DNA from: Fimbriimonas planktonicus
Lineage (GTDB): Bacteria > Armatimonadota > Fimbriimonadia > Fimbriimonadales > Fimbriimonadaceae
NCBI GenBank assembly: GCA_965234685.1
Contig: OZ248539.1
Coordinates: 2,976,001-3,040,000 of the forward strand
Length of the DNA: 64,000 bases
Direction: 5' to 3'
Positions 34,115-42,398 of this stretch are shown here, in pieces (within the stretch, counting starts at the first letter, position 1; each line of letters begins with the position of its first letter). Position numbers and translations under genes: made by a program. The notes under the pieces were generated by a model, which saw only the letters and a program-made list of their open reading frames with translations, was not told where the DNA came from and searched no databases.

Positions 34115-34608
34115 ACAACGAACCTTTCGTGCTGGAACGCACTTTCAAAGCCCCTCGCGCCCTGGTTTGGGCGACGTTTTCGCAGGCCGAGCATCTCGGT
34201 AAATGGATGTCTCCAAAGGGGATGGCGCCGGGGCGGAACTTTATGGACTTTCGACCGGGCGGCATTTTGCACTACGAGATCGTTCCGCCGAACCAGAGCG
34301 GTTTTTGGGGCCGGTGGATCTATCGCGAGATCGTGGACCAGGAATTGATCGTGAATCATCACTCGTTTTCGGATGAAGGGGGCGGCATCACGCGGCACCC
34401 GATGGCGCCGGATTGGCCACTTGAGATGTTGTCGAAGAATCAGTTTTCGGATGTTGATGGCGGAACGTTGCTTCGCCTTGAGATGTCGGTTATCGGTTCT
34501 GACCCGGTGCAGCTTCAGACCTTCGAAGCTGGTCGGCCAAGTATGAGCCAGGGTTGGGGCGGGACGATGGATGTGCTTGACGTGGTGTTGGCCGAGCTGC
34601 AAGGCTAG
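34111..34608 (+). CDS. SRPBCC/AHSA1 domain protein
   Basis: A 165-residue START-like fold: 'FVLERTFKAPRALVWATFSQAEHLGKWM' (cited in part), 'MDFRPGGILHYEI', 'GRWIYREIVDQELIVNHHSF', and a C-terminal helix 'SQGWGGTMDVLDVVLAEL'. AHSA1-type proteins bind hydrophobic ligands and are often regulated with ArsR proteins. The ligand is unknown. It is translationally coupled to the ArsR gene. Confidence 0.87.
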   Translation: MNNEPFVLERTFKAPRALVWATFSQAEHLGKWMSPKGMAPGRNFMDFRPGGILHYEIVPPNQSGFWGRWIYREIVDQELIVNHHSFSDEGGGITRHPMAPDWPLEMLSKNQFSDVDGGTLLRLEMSVIGSDPVQLQTFEAGRPSMSQGWGGTMDVLDVVLAELQG

Positions 34609-34871
34609 GGCGAGAATTGCGCCTGGGCCGTGGCGGAATCGACAACTGGGATGACCTCGAAATCGACGAGGTCTTCCCAGTTTGTGATCCACTCGTCTAG
34701 CAATGATCGCGAGTCTGCTTCCATGACTTGGAAGCAGACCTGAAACGACGAGTCCACCCAGCTGGTGATGTACTTCACGCCGTCTGGAGCGAGGCGGCCG
34801 CGCTCTCGAAACCGGGCATAAACGGGGGCGGCGTCGCCGTTGCGGAATCTCTCGATGACCATGAATGTCAT
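34605..34871 (-). CDS. DUF3303 family protein
   Basis: An 88-residue protein: 'MTFMVIERFRNGDAAPVYARFRERGRL', 'YITSWVDSSFQVCFQVMEADSRSLLDEW' (cited in part), 'FEVIPVVDS'. It is a small ferredoxin-like (dimeric alpha+beta barrel) fold of unknown role. The start at MTFMVIERF matches the family. A longer frame upstream has no family similarity. It overlaps the SRPBCC gene tail-to-tail and is divergent from the DUF5695 gene. Confidence 0.75.
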   Translation of the reverse strand: MTFMVIERFRNGDAAPVYARFRERGRLAPDGVKYITSWVDSSFQVCFQVMEADSRSLLDEWITNWEDLVDFEVIPVVDSATAQAQFSP

Positions 34872-34926
34872 GCTTAATTGTTCACGGTTTCGAACGTGAT
34901 TTCCGTCGGCAGATTTTGGGAATTCG

Positions 34927-37638
34927 ATGATACACGCCACCGTTCTTGCAACCACTTTGGCCCTTGTGGCTCAGCAAAAGCCGCCCGTTATCGACGCCAT
35001 CGGGTTAGAAAAAGGGCTCCGCACGATTAGCACGCCCGACTATGAGCTGAGGCTTACGGCGGATGGTGGGAACGGGGTTGGGCTTGTGCCTCGGAATTCG
35101 GTTGGGTTCGATTTTCTCGCCTCCGACCGGCTGAGCATTCGAAAGGCGGATGGCTTTGTTCATTTGGGCGACATTTCATTTCGGGCTCGGTCGGTTGGCT
35201 CACAAGAATTTAAGTCGTTCAACACGTATCGAAACCGAAAACCTGCAGTGGCAACATCGTCGAAGGCGCTAAGCGAACATGATCTCACGCCTTGTCTTTC
35301 GGTTGAGTCTCCGGTAACGGTCTCGCGGCGGTGGGAGGTTAGGAACGGCCGATTGCAGCTTTTGTTCACGCTGACAAATCGGACTTCGGACAACGTCGAG
35401 ATTGGCTCGCTGGGGATTCCGATGCCGTTTAACAACATCATCATGGATCGGAGCTTGGAAGAAGCTCATGCCAAGTGCTCATTTACTGATCCTTACATTG
35501 GGCAGGATGCGGGATTTTTGCGGGTTACTCAGCTTAACGGAACGGGGCCGACGATGGTGGTGACGCCGGTCGGCTCGACGCCTCTTGAGGCTTGGAACTA
35601 TGTGCGGGAGCCACTTGGGCCGAACCAGGTTTTTGAGGGAATGATGGAGTGGATGGTGCACACCCGGGCTCATGCGGAGTCGGAGTGGAAAGGGGTGCAG
35701 CAGTGGAACGAACCTACCTCTGGCGTGCTGAAACCGCGGCAATCGCGCACTTATGGGGTTCAGTTCACGCCTTCGAAGAGCATTCGGGAGATTGAGAACA
35801 CGCTTGCGCGAGTTGGCCGACCGGTGGCGGTTGGACTGCCGGGATATGTGCTTCCGATGGATCAGACCGGGAAGCTGTTCTTGAAGTATCGAAAGCCGGT
35901 TTCAGCGATTGAGGTGGTTCCGCGCGATGCGGCGGAGGTTTCGAAGGCGGCGCGCAGGGCAAAAGGTTGGATGGCTTTTGACGTTAAGCCGAAGGCATGG
36001 GGCCGAGTTCGGGTGTCGGTTAAGTATCAAGACGGCACGCTGCAAACGATCAATTACTACAACACGAAGCCAGCGGCGGTTGCGGTTGCCGATCTTGGGC
36101 GGTTTTTGACAAACGAAGCTTGGTTTACGGACTCGAATGATCCGTTTGGCCGTGCACCTTCGGCAATTACCTACGACAATGAGGCGAAGGCGCAGGTGCT
36201 TCAGGATTCGCGGGTTTGGATTGCGGGTCTTGGCGACGAGGGTGGGTCTGGAAACTGGCTTGCCCTCGCAATGAAGGAGATGGGGCAGCCTAATCCGGAA
36301 GAAGTAGCGAAGCTTGAATCGTTCGTGGATAAGGTGCTTTGGGGGAATTTGCAGTTTAAGGACGGGCCGAAGAAATACGGCGTTCGCAAGAGCACGTTCT
36401 TCTATGATCCTAAAGCTTTGCCAGACTATCCGTACGACAAGAAGTTTAACTGGACCAGTTGGACAAGTTGGAGCAAAGAGGCGAGCAACGATATTGGGCG
36501 GGGATACAACTATCCCCACGTGGTCGCGGCATATTATTCTTTGTACAAGATTGCCCGGAACTATCCGAGCCTAGCGAAGGCGCACGATTGGAAGTGGTAT
36601 CTGAACCAAGCGTTCCAGACGACGGAGTATCTCACTAGCTTTGGAAAGAACGGTGAAGATGTCGTGGGATATTGGCGCCTTGGATTGATGGAAGGTTCGG
36701 TCTTCATCGGGCTGCTGAACGATTTGAAGGCCGAGGGCTGGACCGATCAAGCGCGCTTGATTGAATCTAAGATGGCGATGCGGGCCGATCGGTGGAAGAA
36801 TGAGCCGTATCCGTTTGGGAGCGAGATGGCGTGGGACTCGACCGGGCAGGAGGAAGTGTACGGTTGGTGCAAATTCTTCGGACACGAAGAGAAAGCCCAA
36901 GTCACCCTCAACTCCATTCTCGCTTATGATCCTGCGATTCCGCACTGGGGCTATAACGGGAACGCGCGCCGATACTGGGACTTCCTTTACGGGGCGAAGC
37001 TCAGTCGAATCGAGCGCCAGATTCACCATTACGGTTCGGGAATGAATGCGGTTCCGTTGCTCAACGAGTATCGAGAGCACCCGGAGGACCTGTTCCTATT
37101 ACGGGTGGGGTACGGCGGAACCATGGGCGCGATATCCAACATTCACGAAAGTGGCTTTGCCTCTGCGGCCTTTCACTCCTTCCCTTCGACACTGAAGTGG
37201 GATGCTTACTCCGGTGACTATGGTCCGAACTTCTTTGGCCATGCGTGGAACACAGGGACTTACATTGTTAAGACCAAGGAGTTTGGTTGGCAAGCCTTTG
37301 GTGGTGACCTTGAGCTTTCGTCGGGAGTGGTGAAGGTTGTTCCGAAAGACTCGTTCCGAAAGCGGGTCTACCTCGCTCCGCTCGGGATTTACCTAACCTT
37401 GGAAGCGGGAACGTTCGATTCGGTGAGTTACAACGAAAAGACGGGTTCGGTCGCCGTGACCCTTTCTGGGGCCAGCGAGTACTGCACGACCGCAAGATTG
37501 CGGATCGAAGTGCCGGCGAAGCTCGCGAAGACGAGGTCGTTCCGGCCAGATGGAGACTATAAACAGGACGCGTTGGCCTATTCGATACCGTTGAACCAGG
37601 GGCTTACTGAAGTTAAGCTCGTCCCGGTTCAACGGTAA
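34927..37638 (+). CDS. Secreted DUF5695 protein (putative glycoside hydrolase)
   Basis: A 903-residue exported protein with signal sequence MIHATVLATTLALVAQQ. The N-terminal half is beta-rich ('YELRLTADGGNGVGLVPR', 'FDFLASDRLSIRKADGFVHLGDISF' in part). The C-terminal half is helical with many aromatic residues ('YNYPHVVAAYYSLYKIARNYP', 'SEMAWDSTGQEEVYGW', 'GYNGNARRYWDF'). This fits a super-beta-sandwich plus (alpha/alpha)6 barrel, the layout of many GH families. DUF5695 members are predicted carbohydrate-active enzymes without proven activity. Catalytic residues cannot be named. Confidence 0.75.
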   Translation: MIHATVLATTLALVAQQKPPVIDAIGLEKGLRTISTPDYELRLTADGGNGVGLVPRNSVGFDFLASDRLSIRKADGFVHLGDISFRARSVGSQEFKSFNTYRNRKPAVATSSKALSEHDLTPCLSVESPVTVSRRWEVRNGRLQLLFTLTNRTSDNVEIGSLGIPMPFNNIIMDRSLEEAHAKCSFTDPYIGQDAGFLRVTQLNGTGPTMVVTPVGSTPLEAWNYVREPLGPNQVFEGMMEWMVHTRAHAESEWKGVQQWNEPTSGVLKPRQSRTYGVQFTPSKSIREIENTLARVGRPVAVGLPGYVLPMDQTGKLFLKYRKPVSAIEVVPRDAAEVSKAARRAKGWMAFDVKPKAWGRVRVSVKYQDGTLQTINYYNTKPAAVAVADLGRFLTNEAWFTDSNDPFGRAPSAITYDNEAKAQVLQDSRVWIAGLGDEGGSGNWLALAMKEMGQPNPEEVAKLESFVDKVLWGNLQFKDGPKKYGVRKSTFFYDPKALPDYPYDKKFNWTSWTSWSKEASNDIGRGYNYPHVVAAYYSLYKIARNYPSLAKAHDWKWYLNQAFQTTEYLTSFGKNGEDVVGYWRLGLMEGSVFIGLLNDLKAEGWTDQARLIESKMAMRADRWKNEPYPFGSEMAWDSTGQEEVYGWCKFFGHEEKAQVTLNSILAYDPAIPHWGYNGNARRYWDFLYGAKLSRIERQIHHYGSGMNAVPLLNEYREHPEDLFLLRVGYGGTMGAISNIHESGFASAAFHSFPSTLKWDAYSGDYGPNFFGHAWNTGTYIVKTKEFGWQAFGGDLELSSGVVKVVPKDSFRKRVYLAPLGIYLTLEAGTFDSVSYNEKTGSVAVTLSGASEYCTTARLRIEVPAKLAKTRSFRPDGDYKQDALAYSIPLNQGLTEVKLVPVQR

Positions 37639-37650
37639 GTTCTGCGGGAG

Positions 37651-38007
37651 TTACTCCTTCATGGCGGCGCCGGCGAATGGGCGGACTTCGACGGAACCGC
37701 GGCAAGCTAGGGCCGCTTTGCGGCCCCACTCGATTGCGTCTGCCTTCGTCTCGCACTCCAGAACCCAGAGTCCGTCAACATAGTCGCTGGCTTCAAGGTA
37801 GGGACCTTCGGAGACCGTCACGTCCCCATTGGACTGAGGCCGGATTGAGGTGGCAGAACTCGGTGAATACAGGCCGCCGACGAACAGGCGGACTCCAGCC
37901 GCGACCATTTCGTCATTGACACGGTCGATGGCTTCTCGAACCTCTGGGCCGAGCATGTCTTCATGGGCGAAGTCGTTTGGACGATGGATGGTGATGAGGT
38001 ATTTCAT
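37651..38007 (-). CDS. YCII-related (DGPF) domain protein
   Basis: A 118-residue ferredoxin-like protein: 'MKYLITIHRPNDFAHED', 'AGVRLFVGGLYSP', 'VTVSEGPYLEASDYVDGLWVLE', 'AIEWGRKAAL', 'GSVEVRPF'. The YCII/DGPF family often serves as a sigma-factor-linked or small enzyme-like protein of unknown role. The ATG lies four bases after the esterase stop, so both genes are probably co-transcribed. Confidence 0.8.
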   Translation of the reverse strand: MKYLITIHRPNDFAHEDMLGPEVREAIDRVNDEMVAAGVRLFVGGLYSPSSATSIRPQSNGDVTVSEGPYLEASDYVDGLWVLECETKADAIEWGRKAALACRGSVEVRPFAGAAMKE

Positions 38008-38011
38008 GACT

Positions 38012-39007
38012 TTATCGATTGGCCGGTTGGTAGAAGCCACGCTCGACCATATCGTTGGGGTCGGTGATGATCGGCGTTGCGTCGCGCCATAGCCATCGCA
38101 TCATTTCCGGCATGATCTGACCGCCAAAGCTCTGACCGTGGCTGTTCATTCCCCAGGTGTAGTTCAGGTCGTAGCCCTTCTCGGTCAGCGCCTTTTGCAG
38201 TCGAACGTTCTGCAGGTACCAGTCCCAGCGGGGATCGTAAACGCCGTTTCGAATGCCGCGATTGTCGTTGCGGCCGTCGCAGAGGAAGACCCGAATCGGC
38301 TTCTTTTTGCTCTTCATAATTCGCTCGGGATAGACGTCTCCGCCGCGAATGTTGGTGAAGCTGCCGATGATGCTTAGGACCTTTCGGAAAGAGTTCGGTC
38401 GCTCCCAAGCAACCATGAAGGCGGCGATGGCGCCGGAGCTGGCACCGCCAATTCCCCGCATTTCGGGATCTTTCGAGATGTTGTAGGACTTATCCAGCGC
38501 CGGCATGAGCTCTTCTGTGATGACTTTCGCGTACTTGTCATCGGGCGTGTTGTATTCGACGCCTCGGTTGGTGAAGCCATCTCCCCAGCCGCGCTGCGGC
38601 GAGGGTTCATCCTGCTCTGGCGTGCGGCCCGGATTGATGAAAACGCCGAGCATCACGGGGATTTCGCGGCGATAGATGAGGTTGTCCATCACGTTCTGCG
38701 CGCGCACGCCGCCGTTTTCTTGCTTAAAGGCTTGTCCGTCCTGGAAGACCATGAGGGCGGCCGCCTTCTTCGGGTCGTATTGCGCCGGAACGTAAACCCA
38801 ATAGGTGTGCTGGGTGCCGGGATAGACGTCGCTTTTGATGACGAACGGACCTTGGATTTCGCCCTTTGGCACGCCGGGTTCGACCAGCGAATCTGGACCG
38901 AGGTGGTAGTGGGAATCTGGGCTTTCTTTCTGGGCGACCTGGCCAATCGCCACGCCCGCGACGAGGGCAGTCGCGATTCCAAATCCGTAAGCAACTTTGC
39001 TTCTCAT
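38012..39007 (-). CDS. Secreted esterase (esterase D/Fes-like, PF00756)
   Basis: A 331-residue protein with signal peptide MRSKVAYGFGIATALVAGVAIG. Alpha/beta hydrolase of the enterochelin-esterase/esterase-D type: 'TYWVYVPAQYDPKKAAALMVFQDG' (cited in part), nucleophile in 'GGASSGAIAAF', acid residue near 'FLCDGRNDNRG', His in 'NSHGQSFGG'. It probably hydrolyses ester-linked polymers or carbohydrate esters. TAACGT at -12 to -7 shows a leaderless promoter. Its start codon overlaps, on the opposite strand, the earliest ATG of the beta-lactamase-like gene. Confidence 0.85.
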   Translation of the reverse strand: MRSKVAYGFGIATALVAGVAIGQVAQKESPDSHYHLGPDSLVEPGVPKGEIQGPFVIKSDVYPGTQHTYWVYVPAQYDPKKAAALMVFQDGQAFKQENGGVRAQNVMDNLIYRREIPVMLGVFINPGRTPEQDEPSPQRGWGDGFTNRGVEYNTPDDKYAKVITEELMPALDKSYNISKDPEMRGIGGASSGAIAAFMVAWERPNSFRKVLSIIGSFTNIRGGDVYPERIMKSKKKPIRVFLCDGRNDNRGIRNGVYDPRWDWYLQNVRLQKALTEKGYDLNYTWGMNSHGQSFGGQIMPEMMRWLWRDATPIITDPNDMVERGFYQPANR

Positions 39008-40034
39008 GGAGGCACGTTACCTGGGGAGCGAGGGAATTCGGTCCGGGTACCTTCTTGCGACTTTGACACTCCTTTCCGTGCTGTTTGTCCAGAGCGTTTC
39101 TCAGGTTCGACCGATCGAAGCACGGCTTGCAGAGATCGAATCTGGGGTTCAGGGCCGGTTGGGGGCAGCGATCATTACTCCCAAAGCGGCTTACTATTCA
39201 CAAAAATCCGAGCGGTTTTCGATTCAGAGCGTCATGAAGCTGGTTGTGTCGATGGCAGCTTTGGATCAGGTTGACCGCGGAAAGTGGAAGGTCGGTCAAA
39301 AGTTCACGTTCGGTCGTTCCGACTTCAGCCTCTCGGTTCAACCGCTCGCAGAAAGGTTAGGCAAAAGGAACTCGATGACCGTCTCGCTGGAAGACTGCAT
39401 CGAACTTACCGTCACTGAAAGTTGCAGCGCCGCCGGGGACTTTCTCATTCGCAAAATGGGAGGGGTTCAGGTCGTGAACGCATTCTTGCGGAAGAAGGGA
39501 ATCGCGGGTCTAACGGTGGATCGCCAAGAGCGGGACCTACAAACACAGATCGTTGGGTTGACTTGGAAACCTGAGTACGTTGATTCGGCGAAGCTAGATC
39601 GCGCGATTCAGGCGGTTCCAAAAGCGGAAAAGAGCGCAGCGTACAAGCGATATCAGGCGGACCGACGAGACACTTCGACGCCAGAAGCGATGGCGATGTT
39701 GCTGAAGAAACTCGTAACGGGCCAACTTCTTTCAAAGCGTTCAACTGACTACTTGCTTGGGGTGATGGGGCGCACAAAAACCGGCCCAGATCGACTTGCG
39801 GCGGGAGTGCCGAAGGGATGGAAGCTGGGGCACAAAACCGGAACGAGCTCGACCATGGACGGAGTTTCGTGTGCGACCAATGACGTTGGGATTGCTCGTC
39901 GAGCAAATGGAGACTGGGTCGTCATCGTTGCATTTGTTGGGGATTCCATCGCAAATGACACCGAGCGAGCTCGTGCTATCAGCCAGGTTGCCAAGCTGGC
40001 GCTTGGGAAGTCCGATTTAGAAATTACTGACTAA
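39006..40034 (+). CDS. Class A beta-lactamase-like serine hydrolase
   Basis: A 342-residue exported protein (hydrophobic segment LLATLTLLSVLFVQSVS). Class A motifs: 'FSIQSVMKL' (SxxK intact), 'TESCSAAGDFLI' in the SDN position (SCS, so the Asp and Asn are changed), 'DRQERDLQT' (the omega-loop Glu equivalent), and 'GHKTGTS' (KTG intact). It could be a beta-lactamase or a related peptidoglycan enzyme. The altered SDN loop makes antibiotic hydrolysis uncertain. The start is unclear: ATG 39006 gives a long N-region, and TTG 39063, with TACCTT upstream, gives a compact signal peptide. Confidence 0.75.
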   Translation: MEARYLGSEGIRSGYLLATLTLLSVLFVQSVSQVRPIEARLAEIESGVQGRLGAAIITPKAAYYSQKSERFSIQSVMKLVVSMAALDQVDRGKWKVGQKFTFGRSDFSLSVQPLAERLGKRNSMTVSLEDCIELTVTESCSAAGDFLIRKMGGVQVVNAFLRKKGIAGLTVDRQERDLQTQIVGLTWKPEYVDSAKLDRAIQAVPKAEKSAAYKRYQADRRDTSTPEAMAMLLKKLVTGQLLSKRSTDYLLGVMGRTKTGPDRLAAGVPKGWKLGHKTGTSSTMDGVSCATNDVGIARRANGDWVVIVAFVGDSIANDTERARAISQVAKLALGKSDLEITD

Positions 40035-40245
40035 GCGACTCTTCGGGGCGCCCTGGATCAGACTGGATCGACGGCTTCGGCGCGGAAGCGAGTTGCCCCA
40101 ATAGGGAGATTGTGCAGTTGCTGGAAGACAGTAACCCGCGCATGGCCGCGTGAGCAGGTGGGATAACGCACAGATTGACGAACTCCGAGAGGCCTACCGA
40201 AGTGGAGGAAGTTCCCGGAATTCGTCCTGCTCTTGTCTGATGAAC

Positions 40246-40752
40246 CTAGCTGGCTCGAACTTTCTGGGCGGCGAGCATCCAATGATGCTTTTCCAACCCG
40301 AGCGAGATCTGGTGTAGCAGATCGGCCGAGGCCGTGTCGATGTCCTCAATCTCTTCGGTGCGAGATCGGATGAGACCGACCATCTGATGAAGGGCGTGCT
40401 CGGCAAGGAGGAGAACCTGTGTCTCGTAAGTGAAGCCCGCCGGAACGTCCTCGATCTCAGACTGTTCTTTGACGTCCGCCACTCGGCCGTTCGGACTGTG
40501 TCCGGTCGATGCGAGGCGTTCTGCAACGTCGTCGATGGCCTCCTCGACGGTGGCGTAGATTTCGTCTAGATGCAGGTGAAGTGCCCGAAAATTTGGTCCG
40601 TTCACGTTCCAGTGCAACTGCTTTAAAACCCTTCCGAGCGCGATGAGGTCGTACAGGACGGGTTGAAGCACCTTCTGATTCCATTCTCGCTGACTCTCGT
40701 TGACCACCGCAAGTGAAGGGTGAATTAATTCGTTCTTTGTCTTATTCGGCAT
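40246..40752 (-). CDS. dps: Dps ferritin-like DNA-protection protein
   Basis: A 168-residue four-helix Dps: 'LYDLIALGRVLKQLHWNVNGPNFRALHLHLDEIY' (cited in part) carries the ferroxidase His of helix A and the 'HLHLDEIY' motif of helix B. 'AIDDVAERLASTGHSPNG' and the late 'LGLEKHHWMLAAQ' complete the set. It oxidises Fe(II) with peroxide and shields DNA. A GAGGAAA Shine-Dalgarno precedes the ATG. It may act alongside KatG in oxidative stress. Confidence 0.9.
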   Translation of the reverse strand: MPNKTKNELIHPSLAVVNESQREWNQKVLQPVLYDLIALGRVLKQLHWNVNGPNFRALHLHLDEIYATVEEAIDDVAERLASTGHSPNGRVADVKEQSEIEDVPAGFTYETQVLLLAEHALHQMVGLIRSRTEEIEDIDTASADLLHQISLGLEKHHWMLAAQKVRAS

Positions 40753-40997
40753 TTATGTTTCCTCTAGTTTCGTATACGCCGCCGGTTGACCATTCTTAGT
40801 TGGTGGATAGGGCGTAATTGCCGCCAAAGGAGTCAATACTTCTTGGCGAGGTCACTTCAAGCGGTAATGCTTTCTCGGTCGCCACTTCTATTCGCTGAAG
40901 AACGAGCAAAAAGCTTCCAGCGTTCAGATCACGCTCGTTGCAGGCGACGGAATTGTTTGGAATGCCGATATATGCTAACGCGCCGCCGACGGCGGAA
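40753..40997. other. Intergenic stretch upstream of dps
   Basis: This stretch includes the dps leader (Shine-Dalgarno at 40757-40763) and then about 230 bases with no convincing gene. A minus-strand open frame (40796-41002) starting 'MVSAVGGALAYIGIP' faintly resembles a permease fragment. It may be debris related to the ABC remnant that follows. Confidence 0.35.
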
Positions 40998-41117
40998 ACC
41001 ATCCTCGTGAACGTTAATCACGACGAAAGCACCGCCGATCAGTGCGATCGGATCATTCGGGTCAACGACGGCAAGATTGAACGTGACGAGCAAATTCGTG
41101 CCAAGGGATCAGCCTAG
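40998..41117 (+). pseudogene. 3' remnant of an ABC transporter ATP-binding gene
   Basis: In the plus frame this reads 'TILVNVNHDESTADQCDRIIRVNDGKIERDEQIRAKGSA' (cited here as a motif description, about 39 residues) and ends at TAG 41115-41117. It matches the H-loop and D-loop end of LolD/MacB-type ATPases (usually T-HD, A..CDRII.+.DGKI). Walker A, the signature and Walker B are absent upstream, so only a tail remains. The stop overlaps the end of the SRPBCC gene on the other strand. Confidence 0.5.
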
Positions 41118-41632
41118 GCGTGGTTCGACATCAGTTCAATAAGCTGGTCAAAAGCGGCGTTCCAGCCGTCGAAGAAGCCCATCGTTTCGTGCTTCTGCTT
41201 TGATGCGGCATCGGCGTGTATGACGGTAGCGGTGTATCTGGACCCGGTTCTGCTCGGTTCGAGCTGGATGATTGCCGTAAAGGAGAAAGCGTCTTCGCCT
41301 TCGTTGATTGCTGGCCGGAAGCCGGCGGTTACCGCATTCGTAAAGATCAGAGTTTTGTTCTCCACTGCCTGCAGAATGCAACCGGCGCCCGGGAATCGCT
41401 GACCTTCGGGCGACACGATTACCGAGTTGAAGGCGCCTCCGGGGGTGAGCTCGATTTCCCAGTCGACCGCTTTGTATGGGCGCGGGCAAAACCATTGTTC
41501 GAGCAACTCCGGCGTGGTGTATGCCTGATAAACGAGCTCGGGCGGAACGGCGGATTCTCGTACCAGGACGAGGTCCAACTCTGGATTTGGGGTGAAGAGG
41601 TTCATGGTGTTGCCGGTTGCAGTGTTGCGCAT
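41114..41632 (-). CDS. SRPBCC/AHSA1 domain protein
   Basis: A 172-residue START-like protein: 'LVLVRESAVPPELVYQAYTTPELLEQWFCP' (cited in part), 'DWEIELTPGGAFNSVI', 'PAINEGEDAFSFTAIIQLEPS', and C-terminal 'MGFFDGWNAAFDQLIELM', the usual last helix. It is the third AHSA1-type gene in the window, this one without an adjacent ArsR. A second ATG nine codons in (41605) fits equally well. Confidence 0.82.
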   Translation of the reverse strand: MRNTATGNTMNLFTPNPELDLVLVRESAVPPELVYQAYTTPELLEQWFCPRPYKAVDWEIELTPGGAFNSVIVSPEGQRFPGAGCILQAVENKTLIFTNAVTAGFRPAINEGEDAFSFTAIIQLEPSRTGSRYTATVIHADAASKQKHETMGFFDGWNAAFDQLIELMSNHA

Positions 41633-41696
41633 TGCCTAGACGCAGGCGCGGTTTGATCCGTTCATTCGCCCGATTTGGGCCCAAAATCACCCCGCT

Positions 41697-41724
41697 ATTG
41701 TCGAAAACGGCCGAAAACGACAAT
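41697..41724. promoter_or_regulatory. Inverted repeat, possible operator
   Basis: ATTGTCG at 41697-41703 pairs with CGACAAT at 41718-41724 around a 14-base A-rich centre. It lies about 65 bases upstream of the SRPBCC gene. It could be a regulator site or a short hairpin. No further support. Confidence 0.3.
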
Positions 41725-41816
41725 AAGGAGTCGCGAGGTGGTCCGTAATGTGCAGCAGAAAACAATAGAAGCTAAGGTGTCGAGCCGGTTAGTCAAGCGT
41801 CGAGCAGGTTCTGGCT

Positions 41817-42302
41817 TCAGAAACCGGTATGCCAGTCGTGGTCGCCGTAGATGGTCTGGATGTATTCGATCTGCGGAATGTGGCTTGCGGTGTGGTCGGC
41901 TCCGGCTTTCATGAAGAATCTCACTGGGGCTTGTCCAAGACCGAAAGGCAACGTCGCGATAACATCTAGGTCATCGGAAGTGAGGGCAGCTAGGTACTGA
42001 TCGTAGTTGTCTCGATGCGTTCCGAAATACTCGAGCAGGGTTTCCCGATCTGTGAACTGTCGGTCGTGCTCTAGGAACAGGGGATTTGCTTCGATGCTAT
42101 TTGCCGGCGGAAAGGGCGTGCCCTGTAGCTGGCCGAGGATGTTTTTGAGGGCATGGGCGGTGTGGGCGACGATTTCTCCGATCGATCGAGCCGACGCGCT
42201 GGGCTTCCAGAACAGGTGCTCATCTGGGGTGAGGCTAACGAGGTGAAGTACTCGTTCGGTGGCTTGCTGAAGATCGGCTCTGGCGGTCTGAATCTCGTCC
42301 AT
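41817..42302 (-). CDS. DinB family protein
   Basis: A 161-residue four-helix bundle of the DinB/YfiT type: 'ARADLQQATERVLHLVSLTP', 'SIGEIVAHTAHALKNILGQL' (first metal His), and 'ADHTASHIPQIEYIQTIYG' with the HxxxH that completes the metal triad. The family includes bacillithiol- and mycothiol-dependent transferases and metal-bound proteins of unknown role. TAGAAT at -16 to -11 of this ATG supports it over a longer start without family similarity. It is divergent from the YdeI-like gene. Confidence 0.8.
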   Translation of the reverse strand: MDEIQTARADLQQATERVLHLVSLTPDEHLFWKPSASARSIGEIVAHTAHALKNILGQLQGTPFPPANSIEANPLFLEHDRQFTDRETLLEYFGTHRDNYDQYLAALTSDDLDVIATLPFGLGQAPVRFFMKAGADHTASHIPQIEYIQTIYGDHDWHTGF

Positions 42303-42398
42303 GACGCGGACGATTCTACACTTGGCATCTGGGACCTCTGCCGTATTCGCAAGCGCTTGACGAGTAATTTGATGCAACTCCCGGAGAACGCAAGGAAA

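Noticed and set aside
40796..41002. Minus-strand frame faintly like an FtsX-type permease
   Set aside because: Only about 15 residues look similar and the orientation is opposite to the ABC ATPase remnant. Too weak to call.
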